Shown here: piece after piece, positions 32,945-44,718 of the stretch
Position numbering within the stretch: the stretch's first letter is position 1
Layout of the letters: every line of letters starts with the position of its first letter
Made by a program: the position numbers and the translations under genes
Notes under the pieces: model-generated
Database searches by the model: none
Seen by the model: only the letters and a program-made list of their open reading frames with translations
What the model was told of the DNA's origin: nothing
Assembly (NCBI GenBank): GCA_023897205.1
Contig: JAHWDD010000001.1
Location: forward strand, 5,208,001-5,272,000
DNA from: Exophiala sp. HKRS030
Lineage: Eukaryota; Ascomycota; Eurotiomycetes; Chaetothyriales; Herpotrichiellaceae
Length of the DNA: 64,000 bases
Reading direction: 5' to 3'

Positions 32945-35033
32945 ATGGAGGTTCTAAAATCATTTCTGTCGTCTCCGACACGTATCCTCGTCGTTGTCCT
33001 ATTGATAGGAATTTCCGTTTACCACGTCGCCAAGAGGTCGTTGAAGAGATATCCTTACCCTTTACCACCATCACCACCTGCAGAGCCTCTTTTCGGACAT
33101 TTTAGAAGCCTCCCTCTTGAAAATGCTCATCTCAAGCACATGGCCTATGCCAAGCAATACAGTGAGGTCTCCGCCGATGTGATCATGAGAAAGTACGATT
33201 GACCAAACCCCTTCAGATTCTGATGTTGTTTACTTCAATGTCCTTGGAAACCACATGATCGTTCTGAACAGTCAAAAGGCCGCAAATGAGATCCTGGATA
33301 AGCGTGGTGCCAACTATCAGGACCGACCCAGCTTTGTGCTCTTCGATGTCATGGGCTGGGGTCTGACTTTGACTTTCATGCCTTACGACCACCGGTTCAA
33401 GATTCACCGATCGGCTCTCCAGACTGGATTCACCAAGACTGCAATTGTCAACTACAGACCCATCCAGGAAGATGAGGCCAGACAGGCAGTAGCGAGAATC
33501 CTCAAGCGTCCAGAGACCTGGGAGCATTCCCTCAGAAGGTGAGCCATAGCTTACCCACATACGTTTTTAAGGGGAAAGTAAAACCGCTGACTCACTTGCC
33601 CTTAAGATTTGCATCTGGTATTGTTTTGAGAATCGGATTCGGAGTCACCGTCAAGTCAGATGACGATCCGTATATCAAGATTGCAAAGGATGCAAACTTG
33701 GCGACCGCAGAAGGAGGCAACCCTGGAACGGCACTCGTCGACTATCTTCCTTCTTGTAGGTGTTCAAACAGCGAGTGACCAAACAGCCATGTTGACACAG
33801 ACCCACTCTCCAGTCCGATACATTCCCGAGTTCCTCAACTTTTCACAAACACTTAGACATGCAAGACGGTGGAACTGGGCCATCAAGAATCTTCATGATA
33901 TACCTTTTGCAGCGATCAAAAAGGAATTTGTGAGTCACTTGACCTCTAGTATCGTCATTCTGCAGACACACTGGAGAGACTGACTATTTCTACTCGGCAC
34001 ACAGGATCAAGGAACAGCAAATCCATCCTTCGCGTACTCTCTACTGTCAAAATATTCCGAGAATGAGAAGCAAGGAGTTCCAAACTCACTCACCATGAAG
34101 GACATTCAAGGAGCGTCCGGGTCGGTGTTTATTGCCGGATCCAACACTGTGGGCATATACCAGGACCTGTGTCTCGGATCTCTGACGATTGACCTTGCTA
34201 ACCTTTCGATACTCAGACCTTTGCCACCACCACAGTCGCCCTCTTGAATCTTATGCTCAATCCAGAAGTGTTCCGGAAAGCCCGAGCCGAAATCGATCGT
34301 GTGGTAGGAAGAGACAGACTTCCCTCGCTGGCTGATAGACCCATGCTTCCGTATCTCGACTACATTGTAGAAGAGACGACCCGATGGCGGCCCCTCTCAC
34401 CTATCGGTATCCCTCACAAATCTCTCCAGGACGACACCTACAATGAAATGTTTATACCAAAGGGGTAAGTCATAGATTGCTGTTTGGCTTGCTTTGGTTT
34501 TAATTCGCTTGATGGGTGCGTATTGCTGACCAACACTCTTTGGGAACTTCGTAGGACATACGTCTACTACAACACATATGCCATGAGCAGAGATCCGTCA
34601 GTGTACAAGGAAGCAGAGACGTTCATGCCCGAACGGTTCATTCCCAAGGAGGAAGGAGGGGCAGGAGAACCATATCTCGTGGGTCCGTTCGGGTTCGGTC
34701 GAAGGTGAGTTTGACGACCTTCTCTCTCCTCAACCTCCGAGGATCTTCTTTGCCCTCAACAGTCTCGGAACCTCCCTCTGACGATATCCTTGGTTTTGTA
34801 GAATCTGTGTCGGACGTCACCTCGCACAAGCATCAGTCTGGATCTTCATCGCCACGTTGATCGCGACGGTCGACGTGTCCAAACCTCTAGATACCAGTGG
34901 AAGACCAATCGACCAACCTATCAAATTCAGTACGGGTCTGTCGAGTCACCCGGGGAAATTTGACGTTGTTTTCAAGCCGAGATCCTCGGAGGCAGAGACT
35001 CTGTTGGCAGATGCTGTCGGTGATGCGCAATAA
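32945..35033 (+). CDS. Cytochrome P450 monooxygenase (E-class group I, O-methylsterigmatocystin oxidoreductase-like)
   Basis: Predicted 525-aa ER-anchored haem monooxygenase. Exons 32945-33161, 33217-33538, 33607-33755, 33814-33929, 34005-34148, 34217-34464, 34555-34704, 34802-35033; phases consistent. N-terminal membrane anchor (ILVVVLLIGISVYHVA) then a proline hinge PLPPSPPAEPLFGH. K-helix ETTR, PERF motif in MPERFIPKE, and haem loop FGFGRRICVG with proximal Cys at about residue 451. The I-helix reads AGSNTT, with Asn where an acid is usual. Fungal relatives hydroxylate aromatics or secondary metabolites. Next to the dioxygenase-like gene, it could make the ring-activated substrate; this is inference. 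Confidence 0.9.
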
Positions 35034-36126
35034 TGTGTCCTTTGATGCATTCGATAATCCATAAAAAGGGAGAGGTTCATGTGCATGCTGACGTCCTCTG
35101 AATACTACATGGGACAATGACATTATTCACTGCTTCACCCTCAGTCTCCCATCTAATTCTCCGTATCCGTAGATAGTAGTCCCATGTTCCACAATGCGTT
35201 TCATATTTACTCTCATCTACTACGTAGCTGTACCTGCCGTACATGAAGTAAATCAAAATGTCGAATCGGTGAATCTACGGCATCGGGTATTGAACAGATA
35301 GATCCCTTGATTATTTCGGGGGCTCACGGGGTTTCTGGATCCGCCACATACCCACACGACACACTTCGCCTACTCGCAGAACGTACAAGTGATCACACAC
35401 CCCCTTGATTTCTAAAGAATTTTTACGGATAATGGAGTACTCTGGATGACAGCCACCCACCTACTACAATCCGACAGTGACAGTCTCTCTCGCATAAGCG
35501 AAAAACCACCAAAAAACAACCGGCCCCAGTAAATCACGGTCGGTTATGCTATAGCCGAGATATGGTTCATAGCCTCAATATTCGGCAGCACGGCTTCCAG
35601 TTGGTTTCGGGATTTTTTTGGCTTCTAAGAAAGAACGTGCGCCAATACTAATAAAAACCCAAAATTGTGTCCCGTACTCCGTCTCTCTGATGGGTCCAGA
35701 TTGCCCAACGGCAGTGCGGCGGGTTGAAACCTGCTCCTGTCTTGAAGGTAGGAGGTGGAGGAGGAGCAGGAGGGGGGATACCGAATGAAGTCACCACTAT
35801 CCAACAATGCAGGGTCATGGGCCACCATGGTGAGGTGACATTGTGGCCATAGCAAGTGTTAACCTCTTCAAAAGCGTGAGCCAGTGCGTTTAAAGCGATT
35901 CATATATGTATATCTCGCTAATTCGCTATCTCTCATGGGACATCCTCGGGTGGTGGTAATCCCGTTGTTTGAATGACCACTCGGGGGTAAGTAAGTCGAG
36001 TGTGGGTTCTCCCCTGGCTCTGCCGTTTTCAACTTGTAGGAGTCCACATACATACATCCCACCAGGGCCCCCAACTTGCCATTCACTCCTCAACATCTGC
36101 ACAAAGTACAACACTCTCTCTCCAGG
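35034..36126. other. Intergenic, 1.09 kb
   Basis: Downstream of P450 and upstream of the cyclase-family gene. It has a near-match to the dispersed motif at 35675-35682 (TACTCCGT). The 35.8-36.4 kb minus-strand frame is a shadow of the cyclase gene. No other gene seen. Confidence 0.5.
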
Positions 36127-37343
36127 ATGCTCACACAAGAATTGAAAACATCTTCGAGAGATGAGGTCGATGGTGCTCCTGTCAAGGTCACTCTGAGGGG
36201 CCCACAGAATGATCTTATAGTCCCTTCGTATGATGAACTCCCGCCTGTGGAAGGAATGCCTCATGGCTGCACATGGGGTCTTTGGGATCGAGAAGGCCAA
36301 AAGGACGAACTTGGTACATTGAACCTTTTGACCCCGGCGACGATACTTGCTGCTAGAAACGAGATCCAACATGGCATCAGCCTTGCCATAAATTGGTCTC
36401 TTGACAACTGTGAAACCCCACATTCAGGCCGAAGAAAACCCAACCACAAAATCATGCAGCTACCCGACTGGGTAGGACATGACGACGAAATCCAAATGAA
36501 TACTCAGAGTGGTAGTCAATGGGATGGTTTCCGTGAGATTTCCTCCTGCGGCTTGACATGTGGTGTGGTTAAAAGTCATATGCTAACCACTCTGTATGTA
36601 GGACACTGGGCTCATCAGCCCTCGAGAACATACTATAATGGCGTCTCGCATGCTGACATCACCAGTCTAGAGACTCCACCCCGGAATGGAATCGACCGTG
36701 AGATATCCATGACCGAGTTTTGCTGCAGCTAACAGAAAACGTAGAATGGTCAAAAAATGGAGGTATCGTCGGAAGAGGAATTCTTCTCGACTATCATTCA
36801 TGGGCCCAAGAGCACAATATTGACTATTCACCAATTGACCGCCATCCCATCTCGGAAAAGGATCTCGAAACAGTTGCAGCGTGGCAAGGCACAGAGTTCC
36901 GGCAAGGTGATATCCTACTCATACGTTCGGGGTTTGTCAAATGGTACAAGGAAGCCAGCTCCGAGGATCGACGGCGAGGAACCGTTGGTGGTTCGACTTG
37001 GGCCGGAATCGAAGGGACGGAGGAATCCGTGAAATGGCTCTGGAACCGTCATTTCGCTGCTGTTGGGGGAGATGCCAACGTTTTCGAGGCCTGGCCGGCA
37101 AGGCATGAGAGATGGCGTAAGTCTGGTTCTCCGATCGATGTTGCAGCGTCGCTGACTTTGGTGACAGGTCTTCATGACAACCTTATAGCACTCTTCGGTA
37201 TGCCCGTGGGTGAGATGTTCGACCTGGATGAGCTAGCAGAGGCGTGCAAGAAACTACGCAAATGGAGTTTCTTCTTCACGAGTGCACCTTTAAACTTCCC
37301 AGGAGGCATTGCGTCTCCGCCAAACGCAATATGTATTCTTTGA
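36127..37343 (+). CDS. Cyclase-family (PF04199, kynurenine-formamidase-fold) hydrolase
   Basis: Predicted 366 aa. Exons 36127-36532, 36602-36697, 36745-37343. The acceptor of the 47-bp second intron was placed at 36744, downstream of a GCTAAC branch site, giving NGIDQ-WSKNGGIVGRGILLDY, the family pattern. Other motifs: PHGCTWGLWDREGQKDELGT, NTQSGSQWDGFRHWAHQPS, YYNG, GTEFRQGDILLIRSGF and GLHDNLIALFGMPVGE. In place of the metal-binding HxGTHxD of bacterial formamidases it has QSGSQWD, which I believe is usual in this fungal subfamily. Probably a cytosolic hydrolase of amide or lactone bonds. Its stop lies 40 bp from that of the converging regulator. Confidence 0.85.
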
Positions 37344-37383
37344 CATAATAATAGCAGGAATTAGTATTATTATGAATCCTAAT

Positions 37384-39650
37384 TCAGAACTCGTATTCGA
37401 AATCTCCCCATGCGGTGTCATCAAGAATGCTTCCCCAGTCTGGAGGATAACTGAACGGCATTGCCGGGTTGATGTTTTCGGAAAATAAATATCGGCTCGC
37501 AGGATGATTCTGCATAGCATACATATGGGCCTGAGCAAGACCTGGATCCTGGTACTGCGACTTTTCGGCGAACAGAGGCTGTTGAGGGACCATTTGACCT
37601 TGCACTGGTACCGTTCCTTCGGTGTATGCTTGTTTTGTTTGCACAGGCGAGGCGTTGACTGGCTCGTGCGGCAAAAGCTCATCACCGTTGCGGATGCGTC
37701 GGACGATTTTGGCGAAGAGACGGAAGATCCATCCACTTACAGGCCAGGTACTTTGCAACTCTCGCAGCGCAATCATTGCCAGCCTGACCTTGACCACAGC
37801 AAGTTGTTCCTGGACTGGTTGACCCGAACAAATGTCAACTGCCTGCATGCCCATAGCCGCAAACAAGGAGGGCACAATGTGAATAGGACAATGCAGAATG
37901 TGCGAACGAGACAACATTTCTTCCACTATGCGAATCATCCGATTGGCGGCATCCATGGCTAATGTATGTGCCGTCTTCATTGTGGGAGGCGATAGATCTT
38001 GTGGCTTGATCGAGCGATGAGTTACAATTTCAAACCAACTTGAGCAATTAGTCCAACATCTAGGAAAGAACTGGATGAAGCTTACCTATGCGCCACATGC
38101 AACATACTTGTCCACAGACAAGAGCTGTTACTCTCAAGGTCCAACTCAAGTGGCAATTGAGATTTCCACTGCTCCAGGGCTTCGGAGCATTCTTGAAACA
38201 TCGTGGCATTGTCGGAGGTTGTGGAATTGAATGCCGTGAACGAGCTGTGAACGATCCTTTCTGCGATAAAGGACAAGTCCACGAGAGCCATGACATATAG
38301 AGCATCACAAGACTCAGGACGACCAAAAACGTCCGGTCTAGATGCCGGCTGCTCTTCGAAGTCTCCTTCATGCAATAACTCAACATCGCAATCTTCCTTA
38401 CGAATGTGAACTGGGCGCCCGAGAGCAGTTGCGGCATGTTTATCTTCTGCGAACAAGGACCACCATATTCTCTTCCACAGCGAACGATCTTTTGGTTTCA
38501 TGTCCGAATGCTCGGTGGATCGGTGCATACCAAGCGTCAGAGCCAAGCTGATAGCAATACCTAGCCAATGCCAGGTATCTTTCTGATCCGTTGGACCATT
38601 CCACCAGAAGCTTATCAAGAAGACTGCTTGGACAACAGTGACCTTGTTGGGCTCATGATCGTTGTCATAGAGAGCCTTTGCACGTTTGAAAAAGGTCTTG
38701 CGAGCATGGTATCTCGAGTCAAACCCGGCCTCTCGCAGGACAGCCATGTCGCAATGTCCAGCAGCCATGAATAGGACGGACTGGAGAAGGAGATATGACG
38801 GAGGCCGAGTTGGGTCAGCATATTGCGATGCGAACTCGGTGCGATCAAGTATAGGATAGTGAGGGTGAACGTAATCGAAATAGGTGCGGAAGAGCTGATA
38901 GCAAGTATGTACATTGGGAACGACAAAGCAGCCTTGCTGCTGGAGGAAGGTCGTTAGGCTGCTGTCATCGTCATACTCATCCTCTACAGCGGCGGACTGG
39001 CTTTGGGGATTGAAGCGCACAACATAGTGCCGTTTCCGGGTTGATCGGGCTGATTCTGGATTCGTTTGTCGCAGCAGATGGGTGAGATTGAAGGTCTCTC
39101 CCATGTACATTACGTGCACAACTCCCTCTTTGGCCTCTGAAGTGATCTCGGCATTAGTAGCCTTGTCCAGTACTTGGGCATAGAGCGTCTCTTGTGCTTC
39201 TTGTCCCGTTTCAGGCTTTTCATTGTCACAGGGGGAACTCGAGGGGCGAGATGTGTGCCCAATCGGCGTCTCTTTCGGTGTATGCCGTATGTCCCTCAAG
39301 GGATCATAGACATTGCCATGTGCAACCGCTGTGCCCGGGATCGGGATCTCTGCGGCATGCTGGTCGCGCGCGATGGGGGGCGAAGCTGAGGAAGTTGAGA
39401 TTTTTCTCCTCTTGCCTCGCTTGCTCTCGATGAGCATACACTGTCGGCCGGCCGTCTCGCAATTGGAGCACGGAGTGCCTCTGGCCGCGGCATTGCACTT
39501 TACACGACGTGAGTGACACCAAGTGCATGCCACAGCCGAGCGTTGACGAGGCCTGCCGCGCTGGGTCGACGAGGCTTGATGAGCCTGATCCATCATAGGT
39601 GGAGTATGATCAATGAAGGAAGGATATTGAACGTGGGAAGCAGAAATCAT
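37384..39650 (-). CDS. Zn2Cys6 transcription factor (739 aa)
   Basis: Exons 39650-38086 and 38038-37384 (47-bp intron; phase restored to give HVAHSWFEIVTHR, a typical end of the middle homology region). The binuclear zinc cluster at residues 42-71 has the spacing C-x2-C-x6-C-x8-C-x2-C-x6-C (CTWCHSRRVKC ... CSNC ... C), followed by a basic KRGKRRK stretch. The fungal_trans region includes YPILDRTEFASQ, ILISFWWNGPTDQKDTWHWLGIA-like helices and LGMHRS. The C-terminus is Gln/Pro-rich and acidic (GSILDDTAWGDFEYEF), likely an activation domain. It lies between the cyclase and sugar-transporter genes, so it is a candidate local regulator. Confidence 0.9.
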
Positions 39651-41049
39651 AGCCTATGCCCCGGAAATGAGCTCAAGATAACCTTCTGGAAATGAACGGC
39701 GCAGGGTGGAGAGTTGGGGTATTTTAGTAGTGGGTGTATGTAGTGGGTAGGGGGTCATGCTGTAAAAGTAACAAGGACAGGACATTGCCCGCCGAGCTGT
39801 TTGAAGTCTTTGAAGCCCTGAAGTATGTTGAGAAGAGAGTCGAGACACACGAACCCCTCCTAGAAGGATTCGGCCAATTATCATACGATGATCATTGGCA
39901 GAACAAAGAACCGGAGAAGATGGAGGAACTGGACAATAAAACAATTAAAATCCACCCATATGCGACGCTCTTGGTGATGGAGACTATTCGCCAGATATGG
40001 AGCATAGACATGTGCCTGCAATACGCTGGACATAAAGTCGATCTGCACCTAGAGCAACTCGTGTGCTTTCTACCCCGAAGCCAACGCATGTTATTGTACA
40101 ATCCTCGTGCCAACGGGTTTAGTTCCAGCGTGTCCAACCTCGTGTTGAGAGAACATGTGTCGGAGGGAAGCATGATTCTCCAATTGCGATTGGAAAGGGT
40201 GGTCACTACCTGGCCCAGAGGGAGTAATTCTACAGCGAGCCTCATGCAGACATAACGATTCGGCATGCAACCATGGACATGCTAGCCCTTGGTTCCAGCA
40301 GCGAAATGGTAAAGATCCGCTCTTTAGCAGGGAAGGGGGCGATGGGGAAAACCACCTCCCGGTGGGAGGTACTCGCTTGGCTCTTGGAGAAAAGGCACCA
40401 ACGAGAAGATCTTTGCCGCCTTCTACCGGGCCTCTTCAGACTGGGGGGCAGTTAACGCCCCGTAAGCACCCTCTCCTGATGACGGAGTAGTTGTCAAATG
40501 CCAATGTAGCCGTATGGGGCACTTGTTAAGCTTGCTTTCCAAAAGGTCCAGGTGCAGAGAACGAGTCTCTTCGCGTAGACGAGGTCTATTCCTCCTTACT
40601 CCGTCCAGACAAGTCCACTACTTCCCTGGCGAGGCACACAGTAGACTCTCTCAGTCCCAAGTGCCCATGATCCTTATGTACACCAGGTACGTGCCGCGCC
40701 GTGAAACTCTCGCGTCAAAGACCTGGTCAGTCCACAACTTTCTGCAAGAGTCCCGATATGAATGAAAGAAAGGTATAACCGAAATCATCTGGGTATAGCC
40801 TAAGTACAGGGGTGCGTGTGGCGACCAGGTACTCCAGTCAGTACTCCAGTACTCTCGTACCCAACAATTAGAACTCCCTTGTCTACTGAGTACGAAGTAC
40901 AACCAACACCACGCGTGAGCATTTGAGTCTGACATATATTGCCTCAGTTCGACCCCACTACATTTCCCCCCCGGAGGTCCTTTTTGTGTGCCTGTCCTTG
41001 CGACATTGTTCTCATCAAAAGCGCTCGTTGACTTGCCTGATTGCACACT
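39651..41049. promoter_or_regulatory. Divergent promoter region, Zn2Cys6 regulator / sugar transporter
   Basis: 1.4 kb between opposite start codons. Near 40820-40895 there are several GTACT/AGTAC repeats (CAGTACTCCAGTACTC). Open frames at 39734-40255 (plus) and 40266-39892 (minus) overlap each other and look like chance. Confidence 0.4.
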
Positions 41050-43212
41050 ATGGCAAGGACATACACGCTCTATAACCTACGCATCATCCTAGTCTTGACC
41101 CTAGGGAGTCTTACCTTTGGGTATGGCTTCTCGGTCATCTCCAACACCATCGGTCAGCCGGGCTTCATTTCCTACTTCAACCTCGGCAACGATTCTAGTT
41201 ACGACAATGCCATCACCGGCACCATCAATGGCCTCTACTGCGCTGGTGCGCTCTTCGGAGCCTTGCATGTCGGCTGGATGTGTGAAGCTCGTGGTCGGAA
41301 GGAGACCATGTACCTGGCTTGCCTGGTCAACGTCATCGGCGGCGCCCTCGAGACTGGCTCGGTCAACATTGCCATGTTTCTCGTCTCGAGGTTCATCTCG
41401 GGCTGGGGTATCGGTATGATGGTGGTGTTGATTCCGATCTATCAATCTGAAATTTGTAAGTGCATCAAATTTTGGCCCGCAGGACGTGCTGTGACTTGGA
41501 TCGGGTGACATTCGTGTTGTGTCGTCCAAGCGAATCCCCAATAAGTCATCGGTGAACGTACTTTGATTCGCTCAATCAGTTCTTCGGTCACAATCCAATG
41601 GGCTCGGCTAACTGGAGAGCAGCACCGCCGAATGCTCGAGGATTTCTGGTCGGCCAGCACGGTACTTGGATTGTTCTGGGATATGCCATTGCAGGTTGGG
41701 TCGGTGCAGGGACCTACTACTCTTCGAACTTGTCATTTCAATGGCGGTTCCCGATCGCATTGTCCATTCTCCCACCATTGGCATTGGCAATATGTGCGCC
41801 TTGGATTCCCGAGTCTCCTCGATGGCGTAAGTAACGAGAACGAAACTGAAATCCGACCTGTGAACTAATGATGACAGTCTTGACGCGGGACCGACGAGAT
41901 GAAGCCTGGGCGATTGTCAAGCGACTCCATGGTGGTGCAGTCTCGGACGACAAGGGCATGCAATATGCCCGTGAGGAGTTCTATCAAATGACAGAACAAG
42001 TCCGGGTTGATGGAGCTGTTTGGAAGGAGGGTGGTTGGCGTGGTATGCTAACCAAGAGGTCGTATCAAAAGCGCTTTTGGATGGGCTTCTTCATCCAGTA
42101 CGCGGCACAGTCGACGGGAGCGCAAGTGATATATGGTGAGTTACACTGTCCTCAAGTAGGTAACATTGCCATTGTTGACCGTGTTCCAGTCTATATCGTT
42201 TCACTGTACCAAAACTTGGGTCTCACGGGTGGCGTGCCTTTGATTCTGGGAGCGGCATATGTCACAGTAGCAACCATTTCCAATTTCATCGGAGCTCTTC
42301 TCCTAGATAAAGTCGGACGAAAACCACTGCTGAGTAAGTTTGTCTGCTTGTCTGTGCGACCAACACCACTAAATATTGAATCATCAGTTACCGGACTCAC
42401 GGGGTGCATGTTGTCCGTTTGCCTCGAGACCGCCATGATCGCAGAGTATGCGGGCACCACAAACAAGGCTGGCCTGTCGATGGGCGTCTTTTTCTCATTC
42501 TGTTTCATCAGTTTCTATGGTGGCGGTATCGACGTGGTCGGTTATGTCTATTGTTGTGAGTACCCGTATATTTTTGTTTCCATTTCAAACCCGACGGACG
42601 TCCGTCGCCCCATCAAAGTGGTATGATGACCCGACGACAAGGCTGCAGTCTTGATCGGGAAGCTTCTCTGCATGTTCTCCCGAAAGTCCTGTCGTCATGC
42701 GTCGTTGTGGCAGCGGCCGGGTGGCCCGACTATAAGCAAGAGGGACCCCTGGCTAACGGATCTTACCTGCAGCGGAGATCTTCCCGACGTACATTCGCTC
42801 GCAAGGCGTCGCCTGGTCGTTGGCGGGAACATTCCTCTCGACCTTGGTGTATGTCGAGGCAGCACCGACGGCCTTGGCCAACATAAAGTGGAAATACTAT
42901 ATCATCTTCATCTGTTTGACATTTGTCAATGTCCTGATATTCTATTTTTGGTGTCCCGAGGTATGTGACATTCCAAAACGTCCAACGTCGGACGTCGGAC
43001 AAGGCTGACATATTCCGTAGACCAAGGGTCTGTCTTTGGAAGAGATCAACGCCTTATTCGGTGACGAAGTGGTGGTACATTTTGCCGATGCTACCGAAAA
43101 GCAAAGGCATGAATTGGCCGCCAAGGTTCAGGCAGAAGACGAACAACGGGAATACGACGCGAGAGGTGGCGAAGCCGCTCCTACGAGTACCACGGCGGCT
43201 GTGAAGGCATAA
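41050..43212 (+). CDS. MFS sugar-type transporter (SP family)
   Basis: Predicted 520-aa, 12-TM plasma-membrane carrier for hexoses, quinate or similar polyols. Exons 41050-41455, 41620-41826, 41878-42135, 42190-42333, 42388-42555, 42773-42960, 43021-43212; phases consistent. Motifs: GSLTFGYGFSVISNT in TM1, CEARGRKETMYLA (GR[KR] loop 2-3), PIYQSEI-SAPPNARG after TM4, WIPESPRW (PESPR), DKVGRKPLL, and the end signature CPETKGLSLEE. The first ATG in frame was used. Its position beside an aromatic-catabolism set makes a quinate- or shikimate-like substrate worth considering, but this is inference. Confidence 0.9.
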
Positions 43213-44718
43213 GAGAGGTTAAAAAGTACGAAGAAAGTCACACGAGCTGAAAGTCACGGAACTTGAGAATGTGGGGAGGGGGCCACTACCTCGAGGGTGT
43301 CCTGTACATACTGTACTCGAGGGTCTGGGGGTCATACTGTAGATGATGGTGTATTATTGCCTCAATCAGGTCCGTGGTGGACAGGTAGCAATTGGCCATT
43401 TCTCCCGTTCGAGAATTTGACTCTCCATCAGCAAGAGATTGTCGATCAAAGTGCTGATCAGGAATTCTTGTGCTCGACTATGTCGCAATATACAGTGCAA
43501 CACTGGGTAGTCCGTAGGTCAATGGAAGAACGATGACGTCGAAGAGGTCCGGAGAGGGAGGGAGGGCGGGAGGCAGTGGGAAAGGATCAGGGGTCCTTGT
43601 AGATAGTCCGTAGATGGGTCCAGGATGCTGGCAAGGCCGTGGCTGGGAGAATTTGGGACGGTGAGCATATATTGGACAAGGGAACAGCATTGCCCTGTGG
43701 CTGCATTAGCTGCCGGATATTAATATCCTCGCTAAAAGCAGGGATCTCCTGTATGTCACCAATGACAGGCATCAGAGGCAGGAGACTATCGTGTATGTCA
43801 GCCTCCTATTCGCTCAAACGCCGTGGTCCCTAGTGATCTCAACCCAAGCCTCTGCCGGGGACTAGGAGGAGAGAAACCTGCTAAAAGGGGCTAAACTGAG
43901 ACATTGTCGTCCATGCAAGTCAATCAACAAGAGAGAAACTCTGCCTTGTCACGATGGCTCGTGTCACCAACCACTAACAAGGCGTCACCGTGGTCACTAT
44001 CCGTAGTTGTGGCCTACGGAGAGTGCTGTGCTCAATGCTTCCTCGACGAGTACATGTATTTGGCTCTATCACCAACCTCGTCATTTATTTTCGAACCGAC
44101 AGCGCACTTCGATCTTCTTGTCTCGTGCCCTCTCCAGTCACCACTTCTCCCTCCTTGAGAAGTAAAGCTCCCACAACTTTTTCACCTTTTTGTTGTTGCT
44201 CCCCAGATCTTCGTGGCAAGGACCCATCGAAAGTCACCACCACCACTAGGCTCTGTGCTCGCTTCTTTTAAAATTGGCACCCACTTCTCAAAAGGGGCCA
44301 TCAGTCTCCAGGACCACCAGCTCTAATAAACTTGTCGGCTAAGAGAAATGAACCACTGTTCAAGGAGGGCTTGACATTGCCACCGGCCAGCCAGAGCTAG
44401 AGAAAACTGATAGACAGACGTCGTTGTTGTCTGATCTTGAATTTCTTACACTTCCCATTTCCCAAGTTCGATTTGAAGTCGAACCCATTGTTGTTGTCAT
44501 ACAGTTACGGTTGTATGCGCGCCCAACAAGCAAAAAACAGAAAAACAGAACGGCACTGGAGGCTTCTTTTTCCCTTCTAATCCACAACCACAACAACAAC
44601 CCACGTCACGGCACTGGGCATATTTTAAACACCACCGACTTTCCAGCCCATGTATAGTTCAAAACCAGACTGAGATACTACAGCAGAAACGATATAAAGG
44701 AAAACCCGTTACTACCGT
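43213..44718. other. Intergenic, 1.5 kb
   Basis: No supported gene. The last 500 bp are CT/CAAC-rich and look like a 5' untranslated/promoter region of the next gene. Overlapping small frames on both strands lack recognisable features. Confidence 0.45.

Noticed and set aside
36698..36735. 38-bp version of intron 2 in the cyclase gene
   Set aside because: Its acceptor is part of the GCTAACAG branch-site sequence; the next AG (36744) keeps frame and gives the better family match.
39734..40266. Overlapping open frames on both strands in the regulator/transporter promoter
   Set aside because: They overlap each other, neither has family features, and the region is the promoter of two divergent genes.
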